A stretch of 64,000 nucleotides of DNA from Polaromonas sp. A23 (GTDB taxonomy: Bacteria; Pseudomonadota; Gammaproteobacteria; Burkholderiales; Burkholderiaceae_C): positions 102,419-166,418 of the forward strand of contig NZ_MUNO01000050.1 of assembly GCF_002001015.1 (NCBI RefSeq), written 5' to 3'. Position numbers and translations under genes: made by a program. Below the pieces are notes generated by a model. The model did not search any database and was not told the DNA's origin. It saw only the letters and a program-made list of their open reading frames with translations. Below, piece after piece: positions 1 through 10,369 of this stretch (its first letter is position 1; the number at the start of each line of letters is the position of its first letter).

Positions 1-340
1 TGACTGGCTTGTTTATTTTCTTCTCCGCTTTTTTGTCTGCTTTTGCATCGGCTTTGGTTTCTGCCTTGGCGCTGACTTTGTAGCTGGTGCCGTTGACGGT
101 CAGGCCATCGGCGGAGAAAGTGGCGGCGCTGTCGGTGCCTACACCTTTGACGCGTGTCACAAAGTCATTCCAGTCTTTGAAGGGGGCTTTCTTGCGCTCG
201 GAGATGATGAGGGCGGACTTGACGGGACCAATGCCCTTGATGCTGTCGAGTTCGGCAGAGGTGGCGGTGTTGACCTCCACCGCGGCGAAGGCCATCGCGA
301 CGTACATGGTGGCGATAAAGGCCAGCAATTTTTTGAACAT
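1..340 (-). CDS. ComEA-like helix-hairpin-helix DNA-binding protein (partial, C-terminus off window)
   Basis: Reads leftward from the ATG at 340 and runs off the window edge. A GAGGAG ribosome binding site lies just upstream of that ATG. The protein opens with a short signal peptide (MFKKLLAFIATMYVAMAFA) followed by VEVNTATSAELDSIKGIGP, the typical ComEA/PF12836 helix-hairpin-helix start with its GIGP hairpin. A second hairpin with GVG follows near residue 67. The end visible here is a lysine/alanine-rich tail. Such small exported HhH proteins bind double-stranded DNA in the periplasm and are found near hldD in many beta-proteobacteria. A role in DNA uptake is inferred from the family only, since no comEC is present. 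Confidence 0.8.
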   Translation of the reverse strand, partial: MFKKLLAFIATMYVAMAFAAVEVNTATSAELDSIKGIGPVKSALIISERKKAPFKDWNDFVTRVKGVGTDSAATFSADGLTVNGTSYKVSAKAETKADAKADKKAEKKINKPV

Positions 341-466
341 CAGGAAACTCCTCAAATGGATTGGTGAAGCAGGGGCGCCATCCTGTGAATCAGGATGTCC
401 ACCTTGATAACGGTTGTCGGAAATGCGGCGTTGACCGGTCTGTGAAACTGAAATACAGAATAGCGC

Positions 467-1471
467 TTAAATGCTGCTTGAGAGAGCCTTCATGTAAGCA
501 GCTACACCCGTCTGGACGTCTGCAAACGAATGCTTACATCCGGCCGCGCGCAGAGCCGTCAGATCAGCCTGGGTGTAGCTCTGGTATTTGCCGACGAGGG
601 CGGGCGGGAAGTCAATGTAGTCGATCAGGCTGCCGTGTGCAGCTTCCTGCAGCGTCAGGGGATTATCGCCCTGTTGCTGGCGCAGTGCGTTGACAACGGC
701 CAGTGCGACGTCGTTGAACGGCTGGGCACGACCGGTGCCCAGGTTGAAGATGCCGGATTTTTCCGGGTTGTCAAAAAACCAGAGATTCACGGCCACCACA
801 TCATCGATAAAGACAAAATCGCGCATCTGTTCGCCGGGGCCATAGCCGCCGTGACCACCGAACAGTTTGACCTTGCCTTCCGCGCGGAACTGGTTGAACT
901 GGTGAAAGGCGACGCTGGCCATGCGGCCTTTATGCTGCTCGCGTGGGCCGTACACATTGAAGTAGCGAAAGCCGGCGACCTGTGTTGCCGCACCGGAAAA
1001 GTCGTGCCCCAGTTCGCGCCGCAGCCGCTGATCGAACAGCAGCTTGGAGTAGCCGTATACGTTGAGCGGCTTTTCAAACTCAGGCGATTCGCGAAAGGTG
1101 TCTGATCCGCCATAGGTTGCGGCCGATGATGCGTACAACAGCCGCGCGCCCTGGTCCTGGCAGGCAGCATACAGGTCGCAGGACAGCGTGTAGTTGTTGT
1201 CCATCATGTACTTGCCGTCTGACTCCATGGTGTCGCTGCAGGCGCCTTCGTGGAAGACGGCTTCAACATCGCCAAAGGCTGACTCTGCAAACAAGTCGTA
1301 AAAGTCGTCAGCGTCGACGTAGTCTGCAATCTGCAAGTCCGCCAGGTTGCGGAATTTGTCGCCGTGGGTCAGATCGTCCACCGCAATGATGTCGTCAATG
1401 CCGCGGGCATTCAGGCCTCGAATGAGATTGGATCCAATGAAGCCGGCCGCGCCGGTGACCACGATTTTCAT
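467..1471 (-). CDS. hldD: ADP-L-glycero-D-manno-heptose 6-epimerase
   Basis: 334 residues, the usual HldD length. Converts ADP-D-glycero-beta-D-manno-heptose to the L,D form used in the lipopolysaccharide inner core. It is an extended short-chain dehydrogenase: an NADP-binding GAAGFIGSN loop lies at residues 7-15 and the catalytic YxxxK is Tyr139-Lys143 (YGYSK). The gene lies 14 bp downstream of the heptose kinase gene in the same direction, so the two LPS-core steps are probably cotranscribed. The neighbouring lapA/lapB fits an envelope-biogenesis cluster. The name rfaD is also used. Confidence 0.95.
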   Translation of the reverse strand: MKIVVTGAAGFIGSNLIRGLNARGIDDIIAVDDLTHGDKFRNLADLQIADYVDADDFYDLFAESAFGDVEAVFHEGACSDTMESDGKYMMDNNYTLSCDLYAACQDQGARLLYASSAATYGGSDTFRESPEFEKPLNVYGYSKLLFDQRLRRELGHDFSGAATQVAGFRYFNVYGPREQHKGRMASVAFHQFNQFRAEGKVKLFGGHGGYGPGEQMRDFVFIDDVVAVNLWFFDNPEKSGIFNLGTGRAQPFNDVALAVVNALRQQQGDNPLTLQEAAHGSLIDYIDFPPALVGKYQSYTQADLTALRAAGCKHSFADVQTGVAAYMKALSSSI

Positions 1472-1485
1472 GAAAATTCCTTGCG

Positions 1486-2433
1486 TTATGGCGTGGCGAA
1501 CAACTCGTCGTAGCTGACAGTGGCCGTGCCGAACTTGCCGACCACGATACCGCCTGCACGATTGGCCACGGGCACCGCCTCGCGCAGGCTCAGGCCGGCC
1601 GCCAGCATGGTTGCGAGGGTGCCGATCACTGTGTCGCCGGCGCCTGTAACGTCAAATACTTCGCGCGCCAGGGCCGGTACATGCAGCTGGCCTTGCTCGT
1701 CAAACAGCGTCATGCCCTCTTCGCTGCGCGTCAATAACAGAGCTTGCAGTTTGAGACTCGCTCGCAAATTCTGTGCTTTGATTTGAAGATCAGCCTCAGT
1801 GCTCCAGTGGCCAATGACTTGCTCAAGCTCGGCGCGATTGGGCGTGATTGCGGTGGCATGCTGATAGCGCGAGTAGTCAGACCCCTTGGGATCAACCAGC
1901 ACGGCTTTGCCAGCTTCACGGGCCTGCGCAATCATCAGACCGATATGGGCAAGACCGCCTTTGCCGTAGTCGGAGAAGAGCACGGTGTCATGCTGAGGGA
2001 GCAGACGGTTAAATTCCGCCGACTGCGATGCGAGGACTTCGTTTTCGGGCGTGTTTTCAAAATCAAGCCGAAGCAGCTGTTGCTGACGGCCGATCACACG
2101 CAGCTTGACGGTTGTTTTGAGTTTGGGGTCGCGGCCGAAGCAGGGTGTGATGCCGGAGCCGGCCACCAGGGCTTCCAGCTGGTGGCTGGCCTCGTCGTCA
2201 CCCACCACGCTCAAAAGTGATGCCCGGGCGTTCAAGGTCACGATGTTATAGGCAACATTGGCAGCACCGCCCATGCGCTCTTCCTGACGCGTGACGCGCA
2301 CCACAGGCACAGGCGCTTCCGGCGAGATGCGGTCTACCGCGCCATACCAATAGCGGTCCAGCATGGCGTCGCCCACTACGAGGACGCGGGCCTTGGCGAG
2401 CTGCTCACGGGATAGGTTTGAAGTTGTTGCCAT
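1486..2433 (-). CDS. rfaE1: D-glycero-beta-D-manno-heptose-7-phosphate kinase (HldE kinase domain only)
   Basis: 315 residues of the PfkB/ribokinase family. It carries the N-terminal [11 protein letters not shown] motif (residues 21-31), GGAANVAYN (55-63) and the C-terminal anion-hole signature DVTGAGD (261-267) with catalytic Asp267. It phosphorylates heptose-7-phosphate at O1 in ADP-heptose synthesis. The length covers only the kinase half of E. coli HldE. The nucleotidyltransferase half must be encoded elsewhere, as is normal in beta-proteobacteria with split genes. It sits directly upstream of hldD. Confidence 0.92.
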   Translation of the reverse strand: MATTSNLSREQLAKARVLVVGDAMLDRYWYGAVDRISPEAPVPVVRVTRQEERMGGAANVAYNIVTLNARASLLSVVGDDEASHQLEALVAGSGITPCFGRDPKLKTTVKLRVIGRQQQLLRLDFENTPENEVLASQSAEFNRLLPQHDTVLFSDYGKGGLAHIGLMIAQAREAGKAVLVDPKGSDYSRYQHATAITPNRAELEQVIGHWSTEADLQIKAQNLRASLKLQALLLTRSEEGMTLFDEQGQLHVPALAREVFDVTGAGDTVIGTLATMLAAGLSLREAVPVANRAGGIVVGKFGTATVSYDELFATP

Positions 2434-2455
2434 GTTCTGTTCTCAAGCAAGGAAC

Positions 2456-2532
2456 AGCGTGGAACCGGCTTTGCCGGGCCACAGCTGTTGCCCCTGCAAG
2501 GGGGGGGAGGCGAAGCCTCCACGGGGTGTACA
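2456..2532 (+). repeat. GC-rich dispersed repeat, family A (partial copy)
   Basis: The short gap between lapB and the heptose kinase gene contains AACCGGCTTTGCCGGGCC, a run around CCCCTGCAAGGGG and a GGAGGCGAAGCCTCC hairpin. These resemble parts of the fuller family A copies at 22693, 56757 and 60226. This copy is degenerate and non-coding. Confidence 0.5.
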
Positions 2533-2540
2533 TAAGCTTT

Positions 2541-3686
2541 TCATAACTCTTCAATGCGCCGGGCCGGGTAGCTGTCCCAGGCCTGGCAGCCGGGACAGTG
2601 CCAGAAATGCTGGGTTGCCTCAAAACCGCAGGCGGCGCAACGGTAACGCATCAGGGGTTTGGTCGCCTTGTCCAGCGCGCGCTGGACAAGGATGTGTTGA
2701 TGCTCATCGCCCAGTTTTTCGCCAGCGATCCATTTTGCGGCGGCAACCAGCGAAGGTTCGTGCTCCAGATGCTGGACATAGCGGTCGCGCGGTTCACCAG
2801 GATTCGAATCGAGTTTGATGATCGCTTCAACCAGGTCAATGGACGGCATGCTTGCATAACTGGCTTGCAAGAGATCAGTGGCCTGCTGCTGTCGACCACT
2901 TTGCTGGGCCACGTTGCCAAGCAGACTCGCAGCAAGTGGCAGGGCTTGCGGTGCAGTTTTCTCCAGTTTCAGGAGGGTTTCAAAGGCATCCTGGTGCCGG
3001 CCCAACTGGCTTTGCAGTTTGGCCAGATCAATCAGTGGGCGGGGTGAGTTTGGCGCCAGGCGAATGGCCTGTTGGAGAGTCCCAAGAGCTTCTTCGGTGT
3101 CACCGGACGCTGACGCCGTGAGCGCCTGTTCGCACAGGTAATGCGCCTGGCGGCCGCTGAAACTTCCGTGGCTGGCGCTATCGAGTTTGCCGGCAATCTC
3201 GGTGGCATGAGCCCAATCGCGCGAGCGCTCATAAATCGCAAGCAGAGCCAACATTGACTCTTCTCCGTAGCTGGTGCCCTCAAGTTTCCTCAGTGCAATT
3301 TCAGCACGGTCCAACAGCCCGGCCTTAAGGAAATCGAGTGCCAACGCGTGCTGGGCCCGGTCGCGTTCTGGCTGGGTCAGGTCGCCGCGCGACATCAGAT
3401 GTTCATGCACGCGTACGGCACGCTCGTATTCGCCACGGCGGCGAAACAGGTTGCCCAATGCGAAGTGCAGCTCGGACGTGTCGGGATCGTTCTGGACGGC
3501 TTCGATGAAAGCGTCGATGGCCTGGTCCTGCTGCTCATTGAGCAGGAAGTTGAGGCCGCGAAAGTAGGCTTTGGGCGCCTGCCGGTTCTCTATCCGCAAC
3601 TGCCTCAAATCAAGCCGGGAGGCCAGCCAACCCAGTGTGAACGCTATCGGAAAGCCGAGCAGGACCCAGGTGAAATCAAAGTCCAT
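2541..3686 (-). CDS. lapB: Lipopolysaccharide assembly protein B (LapB/YciM)
   Basis: 381 residues, close to the 389 of E. coli LapB. An N-terminal membrane anchor (residues about 5-22) is followed by a short basic linker, a series of TPR helices and a C-terminal rubredoxin-like zinc site with CAACGF and HCPGC. In E. coli LapB regulates LPS level by promoting FtsH-dependent turnover of LpxC. The start overlaps the end of lapA by 11 bp, so the pair is translationally coupled. Order and length match the conserved lapA-lapB pair. Confidence 0.92.
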   Translation of the reverse strand: MDFDFTWVLLGFPIAFTLGWLASRLDLRQLRIENRQAPKAYFRGLNFLLNEQQDQAIDAFIEAVQNDPDTSELHFALGNLFRRRGEYERAVRVHEHLMSRGDLTQPERDRAQHALALDFLKAGLLDRAEIALRKLEGTSYGEESMLALLAIYERSRDWAHATEIAGKLDSASHGSFSGRQAHYLCEQALTASASGDTEEALGTLQQAIRLAPNSPRPLIDLAKLQSQLGRHQDAFETLLKLEKTAPQALPLAASLLGNVAQQSGRQQQATDLLQASYASMPSIDLVEAIIKLDSNPGEPRDRYVQHLEHEPSLVAAAKWIAGEKLGDEHQHILVQRALDKATKPLMRYRCAACGFEATQHFWHCPGCQAWDSYPARRIEEL

Positions 3687-3948
3687 GGTGCATGGTGGAC
3701 GGGTTCTCGCTGTGGATACTGGTCATGTTCAGGCGGGCATTTTTTCGCTTTTTCCACCAGCGCGGCATCATCATCAGGACGCCGGTTCCGAGTCCGACCG
3801 CAAACGTGATCAGCACGACCAGCACGAGCGGCGCCTGCCACAACGTGCCGAAAAAGAAGTACACGGACACGGCTTGCTGGTTATTCAGCGCGAAAGCAAA
3901 AAGCGTAAAAAAAATGGCTGCTTTGAGCAGCCACATGAGGTATTTCAC
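3676..3948 (-). CDS. lapA: Lipopolysaccharide assembly protein A domain protein
   Basis: 90 residues from the GTG at 3948, chosen because AAGGGG lies just upstream and because the product then starts with the normal LapA transmembrane segment. An upstream ATG in the same frame has no better ribosome binding site. Two hydrophobic helices (about residues 5-22 and 40-62) enclose the family-typical ALNNQQAVSVYFFFG stretch. A basic cytoplasmic tail follows. It partners LapB at the inner membrane. Confidence 0.85.
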   Translation of the reverse strand: MKYLMWLLKAAIFFTLFAFALNNQQAVSVYFFFGTLWQAPLVLVVLITFAVGLGTGVLMMMPRWWKKRKNARLNMTSIHSENPSTMHHGL

Positions 3949-3999
3949 TTCGGTCCCCTTGTGGTCTGGCAATTGTAGCCAGAGCGGGGCGAAAAGCCC

Positions 4000-4311
4000 T
4001 TATTTCGCCGGAGGGGCGAGCATTTCTTCGGTGCGGGTGTCCACCGCTTCGCGCAGTGCCTTGCCCGGTTTGAAATGAGGAACACGCTTTTCCGGGATGG
4101 CGACGCTCTCGCCCGAGCGGGGATTGCGGCCCATGCGCGGCGGGCGGCGGTTGATGGAAAAACTGCCAAAACCGCGAATCTCGATCCGGTGCCCACGCAC
4201 CAGGGCATCGCTCATGGCGTCAAGAATCGTCTTGACGGCATATTCGGCGTCGCGGTGGGTCAGCTGGCTGAATCGGGCGGCCAGTTCTTCGACAAGATCG
4301 CTTCGGGTCAT
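4000..4311 (-). CDS. ihfB: Integration host factor subunit beta
   Basis: 103 residues starting [10 protein letters not shown] at 4311; longer in-frame starts would add an unrelated N-terminus. It has the HU/IHF fold with the beta-arm [19 protein letters not shown] that inserts into the DNA minor groove, plus the C-terminal FKPGKALRE. It pairs with IhfA to bend DNA. Position directly after rpsA is the same as in E. coli and other proteobacteria. IHF is also the usual bending partner at sigma-54 promoters such as the one upstream of glnA in this window. Confidence 0.95.
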   Translation of the reverse strand: MTRSDLVEELAARFSQLTHRDAEYAVKTILDAMSDALVRGHRIEIRGFGSFSINRRPPRMGRNPRSGESVAIPEKRVPHFKPGKALREAVDTRTEEMLAPPAK

Positions 4312-4383
4312 AGGAATAGGGGGACAGAAAAATGGCGTGCCGGTCCGGGGAGCAGGCACGCCATTTTGCGAAAGTCCGCTTGA

Positions 4384-6069
4384 TTACTTCTCGTTGTTGT
4401 CCAGCTTGGCACGCAGCAAGGCGCCCAGGTTGGTCAGGCCGGCGTTATCGCGTGAAGACTGCTGGCTCAGGGAGGCCATGGCTTCCTGCTGGTCAGCGTT
4501 GTCCTTGGCTTTGACCGACAGCTGGATGTTGCGGGTCTTGCGATCCACGTTCACCACGACTGCCGACACTTCGTCGCCTTCTTTCAGCACATTGCGCGCG
4601 TCTTCAACGCGGTCACGGCTGATTTCGCTGGCACGCAGGTAGCCAATGATGTCTTCGCCCAGATCGATTTCGGCGCCTTTGGCATCCACGGTCTTGACCT
4701 TGCCAGTCACGATCGCACCCTTGTCGTTGATCGACACGAATGTGGTGAACGGATCAGAATCAAGCTGTTTGATACCCAGGGAAATACGTTCGCGGTCGAC
4801 GTCGACAGCCAGAACGATGGCTTCCACTTCCTGGCCTTTTTTGTAGTTGCGAACAGCGGCTTCGCCGGGCTCGTTCCACGAGAGGTCAGACAGGTGCACG
4901 AGGCCGTCGATGCCGGCAGCCAGGCCCACAAAGACACCGAAGTCGGTGATCGACTTGATCGGGCCCTTGACGCGGTCGCCGCGCTTGGTGTCCTGTGCGA
5001 ACTCTTGCCATGGGTTGGCCTTGCACTGTTTCATGCCCAAGCTGATGCGGCGCTTGTCTTCGTCGATCTCGAGGACCATGACTTCGACTTCGTCGCCGAG
5101 GTTGACGAGCTTGCTCGGAGCCACGTTCTTGTTGGTCCAGTCCATTTCGGACACGTGGACCAGGCCTTCGATGCCGGGTTCGAGTTCCACAAACGCGCCG
5201 TAGTCGGCGATGTTGGTGATTTTGCCGAACAGGCGGGTGCTTTGCGGGTAGCGGCGGTTCACGCCCATCCATGGATCGTCGCCCATTTGTTTCAGACCCA
5301 GCGACACGCGGTTTTTCTCGGTGTCGAACTTCAGGATCTTGGCAACGATTTCCTGGCCGGCTGTCACCACTTCGCTTGGGTGACGCACGCGGCGCCATGC
5401 CATGTCGGTGATGTGCAGCAGGCCGTCAATACCGCCCAGGTCAACGAAGGCACCGTACTCGGTGATGTTCTTGACGATACCTTTGACGGCGGAGCCTTCT
5501 TTCAGGGTTTCCATCAGCTTGGCGCGTTCTTCGCCCATGGACGCCTCGACAACCGCACGGCGTGACAGCACGACGTTGTTGCGCTTGCGGTCCAGCTTGA
5601 TGACCTTGAATTCCATGGTCTTGTTCTCGTACGGAGACAAGTCCTTGATGGGGCGGGTGTCGATCAGCGAACCGGGCAGGAAGGCACGGATGCCGTTGAC
5701 CAGGACGGTCAGGCCGCCCTTGACTTTGCCGCTGGTCTGGCCGGTGACGAATTCGCCGGATTCCAGGGCTTTCTCCAGGCTCATCCAGGATGCCAGGCGC
5801 TTGGCCTTGTCGCGGGACAGCAGCGTGTCGCCATAGCCGTTTTCGACGGAGTCGATGGCCACGGAGACAAAGTCGCCGACTTGGACTTCGAGTTCGCCCT
5901 GGTCGTTCTTGAATTCTTCGAGGGGGACATAAGCCTCGGATTTGAGTCCGGCGTTGACGACAACGTGGTTGTGGTCGATACGAACGACTTCAGCGGTGAT
6001 GACTTCACCGGTACGCATTTCAGAGCGTTTCAGCGATTCTTCAAATAGGGCGGCAAAAGATTCAGACAT
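4384..6069 (-). CDS. rpsA: 30S ribosomal protein S1
   Basis: 561 residues with six S1/OB-fold repeats. Typical repeat motifs are seen several times: [39 protein letters not shown] and [11 protein letters not shown]1 binds mRNA leaders and delivers them to the 30S subunit. The length is that of full-size proteobacterial S1. It is followed by ihfB, as usual. The 138 bp between it and aroA-cmk probably holds its promoter and leader. Confidence 0.97.
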   Translation of the reverse strand: MSESFAALFEESLKRSEMRTGEVITAEVVRIDHNHVVVNAGLKSEAYVPLEEFKNDQGELEVQVGDFVSVAIDSVENGYGDTLLSRDKAKRLASWMSLEKALESGEFVTGQTSGKVKGGLTVLVNGIRAFLPGSLIDTRPIKDLSPYENKTMEFKVIKLDRKRNNVVLSRRAVVEASMGEERAKLMETLKEGSAVKGIVKNITEYGAFVDLGGIDGLLHITDMAWRRVRHPSEVVTAGQEIVAKILKFDTEKNRVSLGLKQMGDDPWMGVNRRYPQSTRLFGKITNIADYGAFVELEPGIEGLVHVSEMDWTNKNVAPSKLVNLGDEVEVMVLEIDEDKRRISLGMKQCKANPWQEFAQDTKRGDRVKGPIKSITDFGVFVGLAAGIDGLVHLSDLSWNEPGEAAVRNYKKGQEVEAIVLAVDVDRERISLGIKQLDSDPFTTFVSINDKGAIVTGKVKTVDAKGAEIDLGEDIIGYLRASEISRDRVEDARNVLKEGDEVSAVVVNVDRKTRNIQLSVKAKDNADQQEAMASLSQQSSRDNAGLTNLGALLRAKLDNNEK

Positions 6070-6207
6070 TGATTTTCCTAGTCCACAGGGCAGGTTTCCG
6101 AGAGCACCATTGCTATCGTTTTTAGAGCTGGCTGCGGCGGTTGCGTGCGGATGATCCGCGGGTTAAGTTAATGAGCCTGCTGACCGTGTACTGGCGTACG
6201 TTGAAGG

Positions 6208-8280
6208 TCAGAAGGGCCGTAAGCCTTGCCACCAGCTGAGCACTTGCTCGACCGATTCCTCGATCGACAATGCGGAATTGTCCAGTGGCTTGGCGTCATC
6301 AGCGGGCTTCAAAGGGGCGGATTGCCGTGACATGTCACGCGCGTCCCTAGCCTCCAAATCCTGCTGAATCCCGGAAATTGTAGCCGAAATCCCCTTTGAA
6401 ATCAACTGCTTATAGCGCCGCTCGGCCCTTTGGCGGGCGCTGGCCGTCAAAAAGATTTTCAGGGGGGCATTCGGGAAAATCACCGTGCCCATGTCCCGGC
6501 CGTCGGCCACCAGGCCCGGCAGTTGCCGGAAGCTGTGCTGGAGGTCTACCAGTGCCAGGCGAACGGAAGGCAGGGCCGATACGCGGGAAGCGTTCATGCC
6601 AGCTTCCTCGGTGCGAATGGTTTCGGTGACATCCTGCTCGCCCAGAAAGACCTTGCCGTCCGAAAAGCGGACCGGCAACTGCCTCGCCAGGGCGGCAATC
6701 GCCATTTCTTGTGCCGGTTCGATGGACAGCCCGGCCTGGATGGCTGCCAGGGCCGTGATCCGGTACATGGCGCCGGAATCAAGAAAGTGGTAACCCAACC
6801 GGCGTGCCACCAGCGCTGCGACGGTTCCCTTTCCCGAGGCGGTTGGGCCGTCGATGCAGAGCACTGGAATCAGCTCGGGCTCGGTGTGGGAGACCGAGAA
6901 CAGGGTTTCAAAGTAATCCGGGAAGGTTTTGGCTACACATTTTGGATCCAGGATGCGGATGGGCAATCGTGCGGGATTGAAGGCTGCCAGTGAGAAACAC
7001 ATGGCCACCCGATGATCGTCATAGGTTTGGATGGGCGCGGCTTGCCACTGAGACGGAACCCCCACGCTCCCCACTCCGTGAGGTTCGCTGCCCCCCGAGG
7101 GGGCTGCCCCGCCTTGGGGCGGCCCGGCGGCGGGGCGGGGCGGCGTAATCTTCAAGTAGTCGGCGCCTTCTTCAACGCCGGCGCCGAGCTTGCGCAACTC
7201 GCAGGCCATGGCGGCAATGCGGTCGGTTTCCTTGACGCGCCAGCTGGCGATGTTGCGCAAGGTGGTGGTCCCGTCGGCGTACAGGGCCATCACGGCCAGG
7301 GTCATGGCTGCATCGGGAATGTGGTTGCAGTCCAGGTCGATGGCCTTGAGCGGCCAGGCGCCGCGCCGGATGGTCAGGCTGTTGGCGCTGCTGTCGACAA
7401 GCGCGCCCATTTGCCGTGCTGCTTCGACAAAACGGATGTCGCCCTGGATGGAATCAGCGCCAACCCCCAGAATTTTGATGCCATTTTGGCCTTTAGCCGT
7501 CGTCGCTATTGCACCAAGTGCTATGAAATAGCTAGCGGAAGAGGCGTCTCCTTCAACGTGGACCTTACCGGGTGAGCGGTAGCGGCTGCCGGCGGGGATC
7601 GTGAAGCGCTGCCATCCGCTTCTGCGGACCTGGATGCCGAAACGCGCCAGCAAATTGAGTGTGATTTCAATATACGGCTTGGAAATCAGCTCACCGACGA
7701 CTTCCAGTGTGATGTCCTTGGTTGCTACCAGCGGTAGCGCCAGCAGCAAGGCCGTCAGAAACTGGCTGGAAACGTCGCCGCGTACCTGAATGGGCGCATC
7801 CAGTGTGAGCTGGCCGGTCCGGATGCGCAGCGGCGGAAAGCCCTCCTGCCCGAGGTAGTCGATATGGCAGCCGAGCTGGCGCAGGGCGTCTACCAGGTCG
7901 CCAATGGGGCGTTCGTGCATGCGCGGAACGCCTGACAGTTCAAAGTCGCCGCCCAACAGCGCCAGCGCGGCCGTCAGCGGGCGCATGGCGGTTCCTGCAT
8001 TGCCGAGATAAAGCTTGCCCTGTCCTCGCCGCGATTGACCGCCCAAGCCGCCGATGACGGCGGTACTCCCGCTTTGTTCAATCGAGCAACCCAGCTGTTC
8101 GAGCGCAGCCAGCATCACTGCAGTGTCGTCAGAGGCAAGCAGATCATGAACGGTGGTACTGCCCTCGCTTAACGCGGCAAGCAGCAAAACCCTGTTGGAG
8201 ATGCTTTTGGAGCCGGGCAAGCGGACTGTGCCTCCGGCGCCCGTCAGTGCTGGAATGTCCAGGAACTCGGTATCGAACAT
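6208..8280 (-). CDS. aroA-cmk: Fused 3-phosphoshikimate 1-carboxyvinyltransferase / cytidylate kinase
   Basis: 690 residues from the ATG at 8280 ([10 protein letters not shown]). Residues 1 to about 465 are EPSP synthase: [10 protein letters not shown] near the N-terminus, [13 protein letters not shown] and the C-terminal [10 protein letters not shown] are all present. From about residue 470 onward comes CMP kinase with the P-loop [23 protein letters not shown] and RAERRYKQL. The two enzymes are normally adjacent separate genes; here they are one frame. A GC-rich family A repeat (7058-7145) is translated just before QTYDDHR, and a family B repeat (7481-7534) is translated in the EPSP domain as [16 protein letters not shown]. 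Neither breaks the frame. The longer upstream ATG would overlap tyrA heavily and was not used. Confidence 0.95.
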   Translation of the reverse strand: MFDTEFLDIPALTGAGGTVRLPGSKSISNRVLLLAALSEGSTTVHDLLASDDTAVMLAALEQLGCSIEQSGSTAVIGGLGGQSRRGQGKLYLGNAGTAMRPLTAALALLGGDFELSGVPRMHERPIGDLVDALRQLGCHIDYLGQEGFPPLRIRTGQLTLDAPIQVRGDVSSQFLTALLLALPLVATKDITLEVVGELISKPYIEITLNLLARFGIQVRRSGWQRFTIPAGSRYRSPGKVHVEGDASSASYFIALGAIATTAKGQNGIKILGVGADSIQGDIRFVEAARQMGALVDSSANSLTIRRGAWPLKAIDLDCNHIPDAAMTLAVMALYADGTTTLRNIASWRVKETDRIAAMACELRKLGAGVEEGADYLKITPPRPAAGPPQGGAAPSGGSEPHGVGSVGVPSQWQAAPIQTYDDHRVAMCFSLAAFNPARLPIRILDPKCVAKTFPDYFETLFSVSHTEPELIPVLCIDGPTASGKGTVAALVARRLGYHFLDSGAMYRITALAAIQAGLSIEPAQEMAIAALARQLPVRFSDGKVFLGEQDVTETIRTEEAGMNASRVSALPSVRLALVDLQHSFRQLPGLVADGRDMGTVIFPNAPLKIFLTASARQRAERRYKQLISKGISATISGIQQDLEARDARDMSRQSAPLKPADDAKPLDNSALSIEESVEQVLSWWQGLRPF
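7058..7145 (-). repeat. Family A GC-rich repeat inside aroA-cmk, in frame
   Basis: Reads on the gene strand as a G+C-rich block ending in GTGGGGGTTCC. It encodes [20 protein letters not shown] and a few further residues, placed between the conserved LKITPP and QTYDDHR of EPSP synthase. The copy at 60226-60320 encodes a related peptide in the same frame. Confidence 0.75.
7481..7534 (-). repeat. Family B repeat inside aroA, in frame
   Basis: On the gene strand it reads TAGCTATTTCATAGCACTTG, then GGCTAAAGGCCAAAATGG. It is a diverged member of the GATAGCTGCT/ATAAGGGC family and is translated as [16 protein letters not shown] within EPSP synthase. Confidence 0.7.
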
Positions 8281-8290
8281 GACTCCGCGC

Positions 8291-9169
8291 CTATTTGAGG
8301 GACTTGATCGGAGTGATTCGCCAATTAGCACGGGTATGGCTGGCGTGGTCGATACGTTCTTCCAGCGCATCGCCGTCTGAGCCGGAAATCAGTTTTTCGA
8401 GTGAATGCAGAGATTCCTGAAAGATTTTGGACTGTGCCAGCAACTCCTCCCGATTGGCGATCAGGATGTCACGCCACATTTTCGGGTCGCTGGCCGCGAT
8501 ACGTGTGAAATCGCGAAAACCCGGGCCTGCCAACGACAGGTAGTCTTTTCCCTGTGCTTGGCCGGAGATGCTGTTGATCAGCGCAAACGCAATCAGGTGC
8601 GGCAGATGGCTGACCGCTGCATAAGCTGCATCGTGTGCTTGGGGCGACATTTTAATGACGTTGCATCCCAGCGCTGTCCAGACATCAACAGCCTTTTGCA
8701 GCTGGACCGTGAAGGTTCGTTCGATAGGCGTCAGGATGACCTGTTTGCCTGTGTACAAGTCCGCATCGGCATGTTCGACACCCGAGACTTCCTTGCCGGT
8801 AATGGGGTGTGCCGGTACGAAACAGCCGACGTGGTCGCGCAATACCCGGCGCGCTGCGTCCACCACGTCGCGTTTGGTGGAGCCGACGTCCATGATCAGG
8901 GTATTGGGACCCACCAGATGACGAATCGCCTTGAAGGAAGCTTCGGTTGCCGATACGGGGACTGCCAGGAGGACGATGTCCGCACCGGAAACCGCCAGCA
9001 GTGCCGAGGGCGCTTCCACGTCAATGACGCCCATCTGGCGCGCACGTTCGGTGGTGGAGGGCGATTTGCTATAGCCGACGACACGCTTGACCAAACCTGC
9101 ACGTTTGAGTGCTAGCGCGAAAGATCCTCCCATGAGGCCGCAGCCTATCAATCCCAGTTGTTCAAACAT
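8291..9169 (-). CDS. tyrA: Prephenate dehydrogenase (or arogenate dehydrogenase)
   Basis: 292 residues from the ATG at 9169 (MFEQLGLIG). The NAD(P)-binding [13 protein letters not shown] is at the N-terminus, followed by [10 protein letters not shown] and [10 protein letters not shown] typical of TyrA. It oxidatively decarboxylates prephenate to 4-hydroxyphenylpyruvate for tyrosine synthesis. It lacks a chorismate mutase domain, which is carried by PheA instead. Only 10 bp separate it from aroA-cmk, so shikimate and tyrosine steps are one operon. Confidence 0.93.
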   Translation of the reverse strand: MFEQLGLIGCGLMGGSFALALKRAGLVKRVVGYSKSPSTTERARQMGVIDVEAPSALLAVSGADIVLLAVPVSATEASFKAIRHLVGPNTLIMDVGSTKRDVVDAARRVLRDHVGCFVPAHPITGKEVSGVEHADADLYTGKQVILTPIERTFTVQLQKAVDVWTALGCNVIKMSPQAHDAAYAAVSHLPHLIAFALINSISGQAQGKDYLSLAGPGFRDFTRIAASDPKMWRDILIANREELLAQSKIFQESLHSLEKLISGSDGDALEERIDHASHTRANWRITPIKSLK

Positions 9170-9210
9170 GAAAGAGTGCCGTGGTTGCTTGCAATTGCTG
9201 CATTGTTGTT

Positions 9211-10293
9211 TTAGTCGCTGACAGGATAAGTGCCGAGCACTTTGTAAAAGGCACAAAGTTGCTGCAGGTCTTTCAATGCTTCGGCCACGTTGGGTTGCGA
9301 AGGATGACCCTGCAGGTCAATGTAGAAGAAGTACTCCCACTGGCCGGAGCGGGCCGGACGGGACTCGAAGCGCGTCATGGACACCCCGTGTGTCTTCAAG
9401 GGAACCAAAATATCGTGGACAGCACCGGGTTTGTTGGGTACCGACACAATCAGGCTGACGCAGTCCTTGCCCGACGCCTGCGGCGCTTCCAGCACTTGCG
9501 GCAAGCAGATGACGGCAAAGCGGGTTCGGTTGAAGGCGTCGTCCTGGATGGCGTGTGCGGCGACATGGAGGCCGAACTCGGCACCGGCGCGTTCGCTGGC
9601 GATGCCTGCCCAGGCCGGATTGCCGGCAGCGAGCCGGGCCCCTTCGGCATTGCTCGAAACAGCACGCCGCTCGGCGTTGGGAAGATGAATGCCGAGCCAA
9701 CCCTGGCACTGCGCCAGCGCCTGCGCGTGGGCCAACACCACTTCAATGCCCTCCAGAGAGGACGACATTCTCAGCAGGTTGTGACGGACCAATAGGCTGG
9801 TTTCACCCACCACATGCAAGGGGGAGTTGAGGAACAGGTCCAGGGTCCGCGTAACCACACCCTCCGTGTTGTTCTCAACGGGCACCACACCGAACTGTGC
9901 TGTGCCGGCAGTTGCCGCGCGAAACACTTCATCAAAGCTGGCGCAGGGCAGGTGTTCGATGCTGGAACCGAAAAACTGGGTTGCAGCTTGTTCGCTGAAA
10001 GTGCCGGCGGGACCGAGATAGGCCACACGTTGCGGTGCTTCAAGCGCGCGGCAAGCAGACATCACCTCTCGCCAGATGTGGGAGATGTTGTCGCCTTTGA
10101 GTGGTCCTTTGTTGGCAGCCTGCAAACCCTGGATCACCTGTGCTTCGCGCTCTGGTCGGAACACCGGCGAGCCGTCCTGTCGTTTGATCTCGCCAACTTC
10201 GTTGGCCAAGGCGGCGCGCTGGTTGAGAAGCGCGAGCAATTGTTGGTCGACCGAGTCAATGCCGTGACGAAGTTGCTGCAGGGTTTGAGTCAT
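9211..10293 (-). CDS. pheA: Bifunctional chorismate mutase / prephenate dehydratase (P-protein)
   Basis: 360 residues from the ATG at 10293 (MTQTLQQLRHGIDSVDQQL). Residues 1-90 are the AroQ chorismate mutase domain. The prephenate dehydratase domain follows from YLGPAGTFSEQAA to about residue 270, with GVVPVENNTEG. A C-terminal ACT domain carries the phenylalanine-sensing ESRP motif (FESRPARSG). It makes phenylpyruvate from chorismate. The next gene leftward is tyrA, 41 bp away. serC, usually found just upstream in this cluster, is absent. Confidence 0.95.
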   Translation of the reverse strand: MTQTLQQLRHGIDSVDQQLLALLNQRAALANEVGEIKRQDGSPVFRPEREAQVIQGLQAANKGPLKGDNISHIWREVMSACRALEAPQRVAYLGPAGTFSEQAATQFFGSSIEHLPCASFDEVFRAATAGTAQFGVVPVENNTEGVVTRTLDLFLNSPLHVVGETSLLVRHNLLRMSSSLEGIEVVLAHAQALAQCQGWLGIHLPNAERRAVSSNAEGARLAAGNPAWAGIASERAGAEFGLHVAAHAIQDDAFNRTRFAVICLPQVLEAPQASGKDCVSLIVSVPNKPGAVHDILVPLKTHGVSMTRFESRPARSGQWEYFFYIDLQGHPSQPNVAEALKDLQQLCAFYKVLGTYPVSD

Positions 10294-10369
10294 GAATGAA
10301 ACGTCTCGGGCAGATCGACATTTCGGCAATCACGTGACCGGCATCGACTCGCAGAACAAGGGGCTGACG

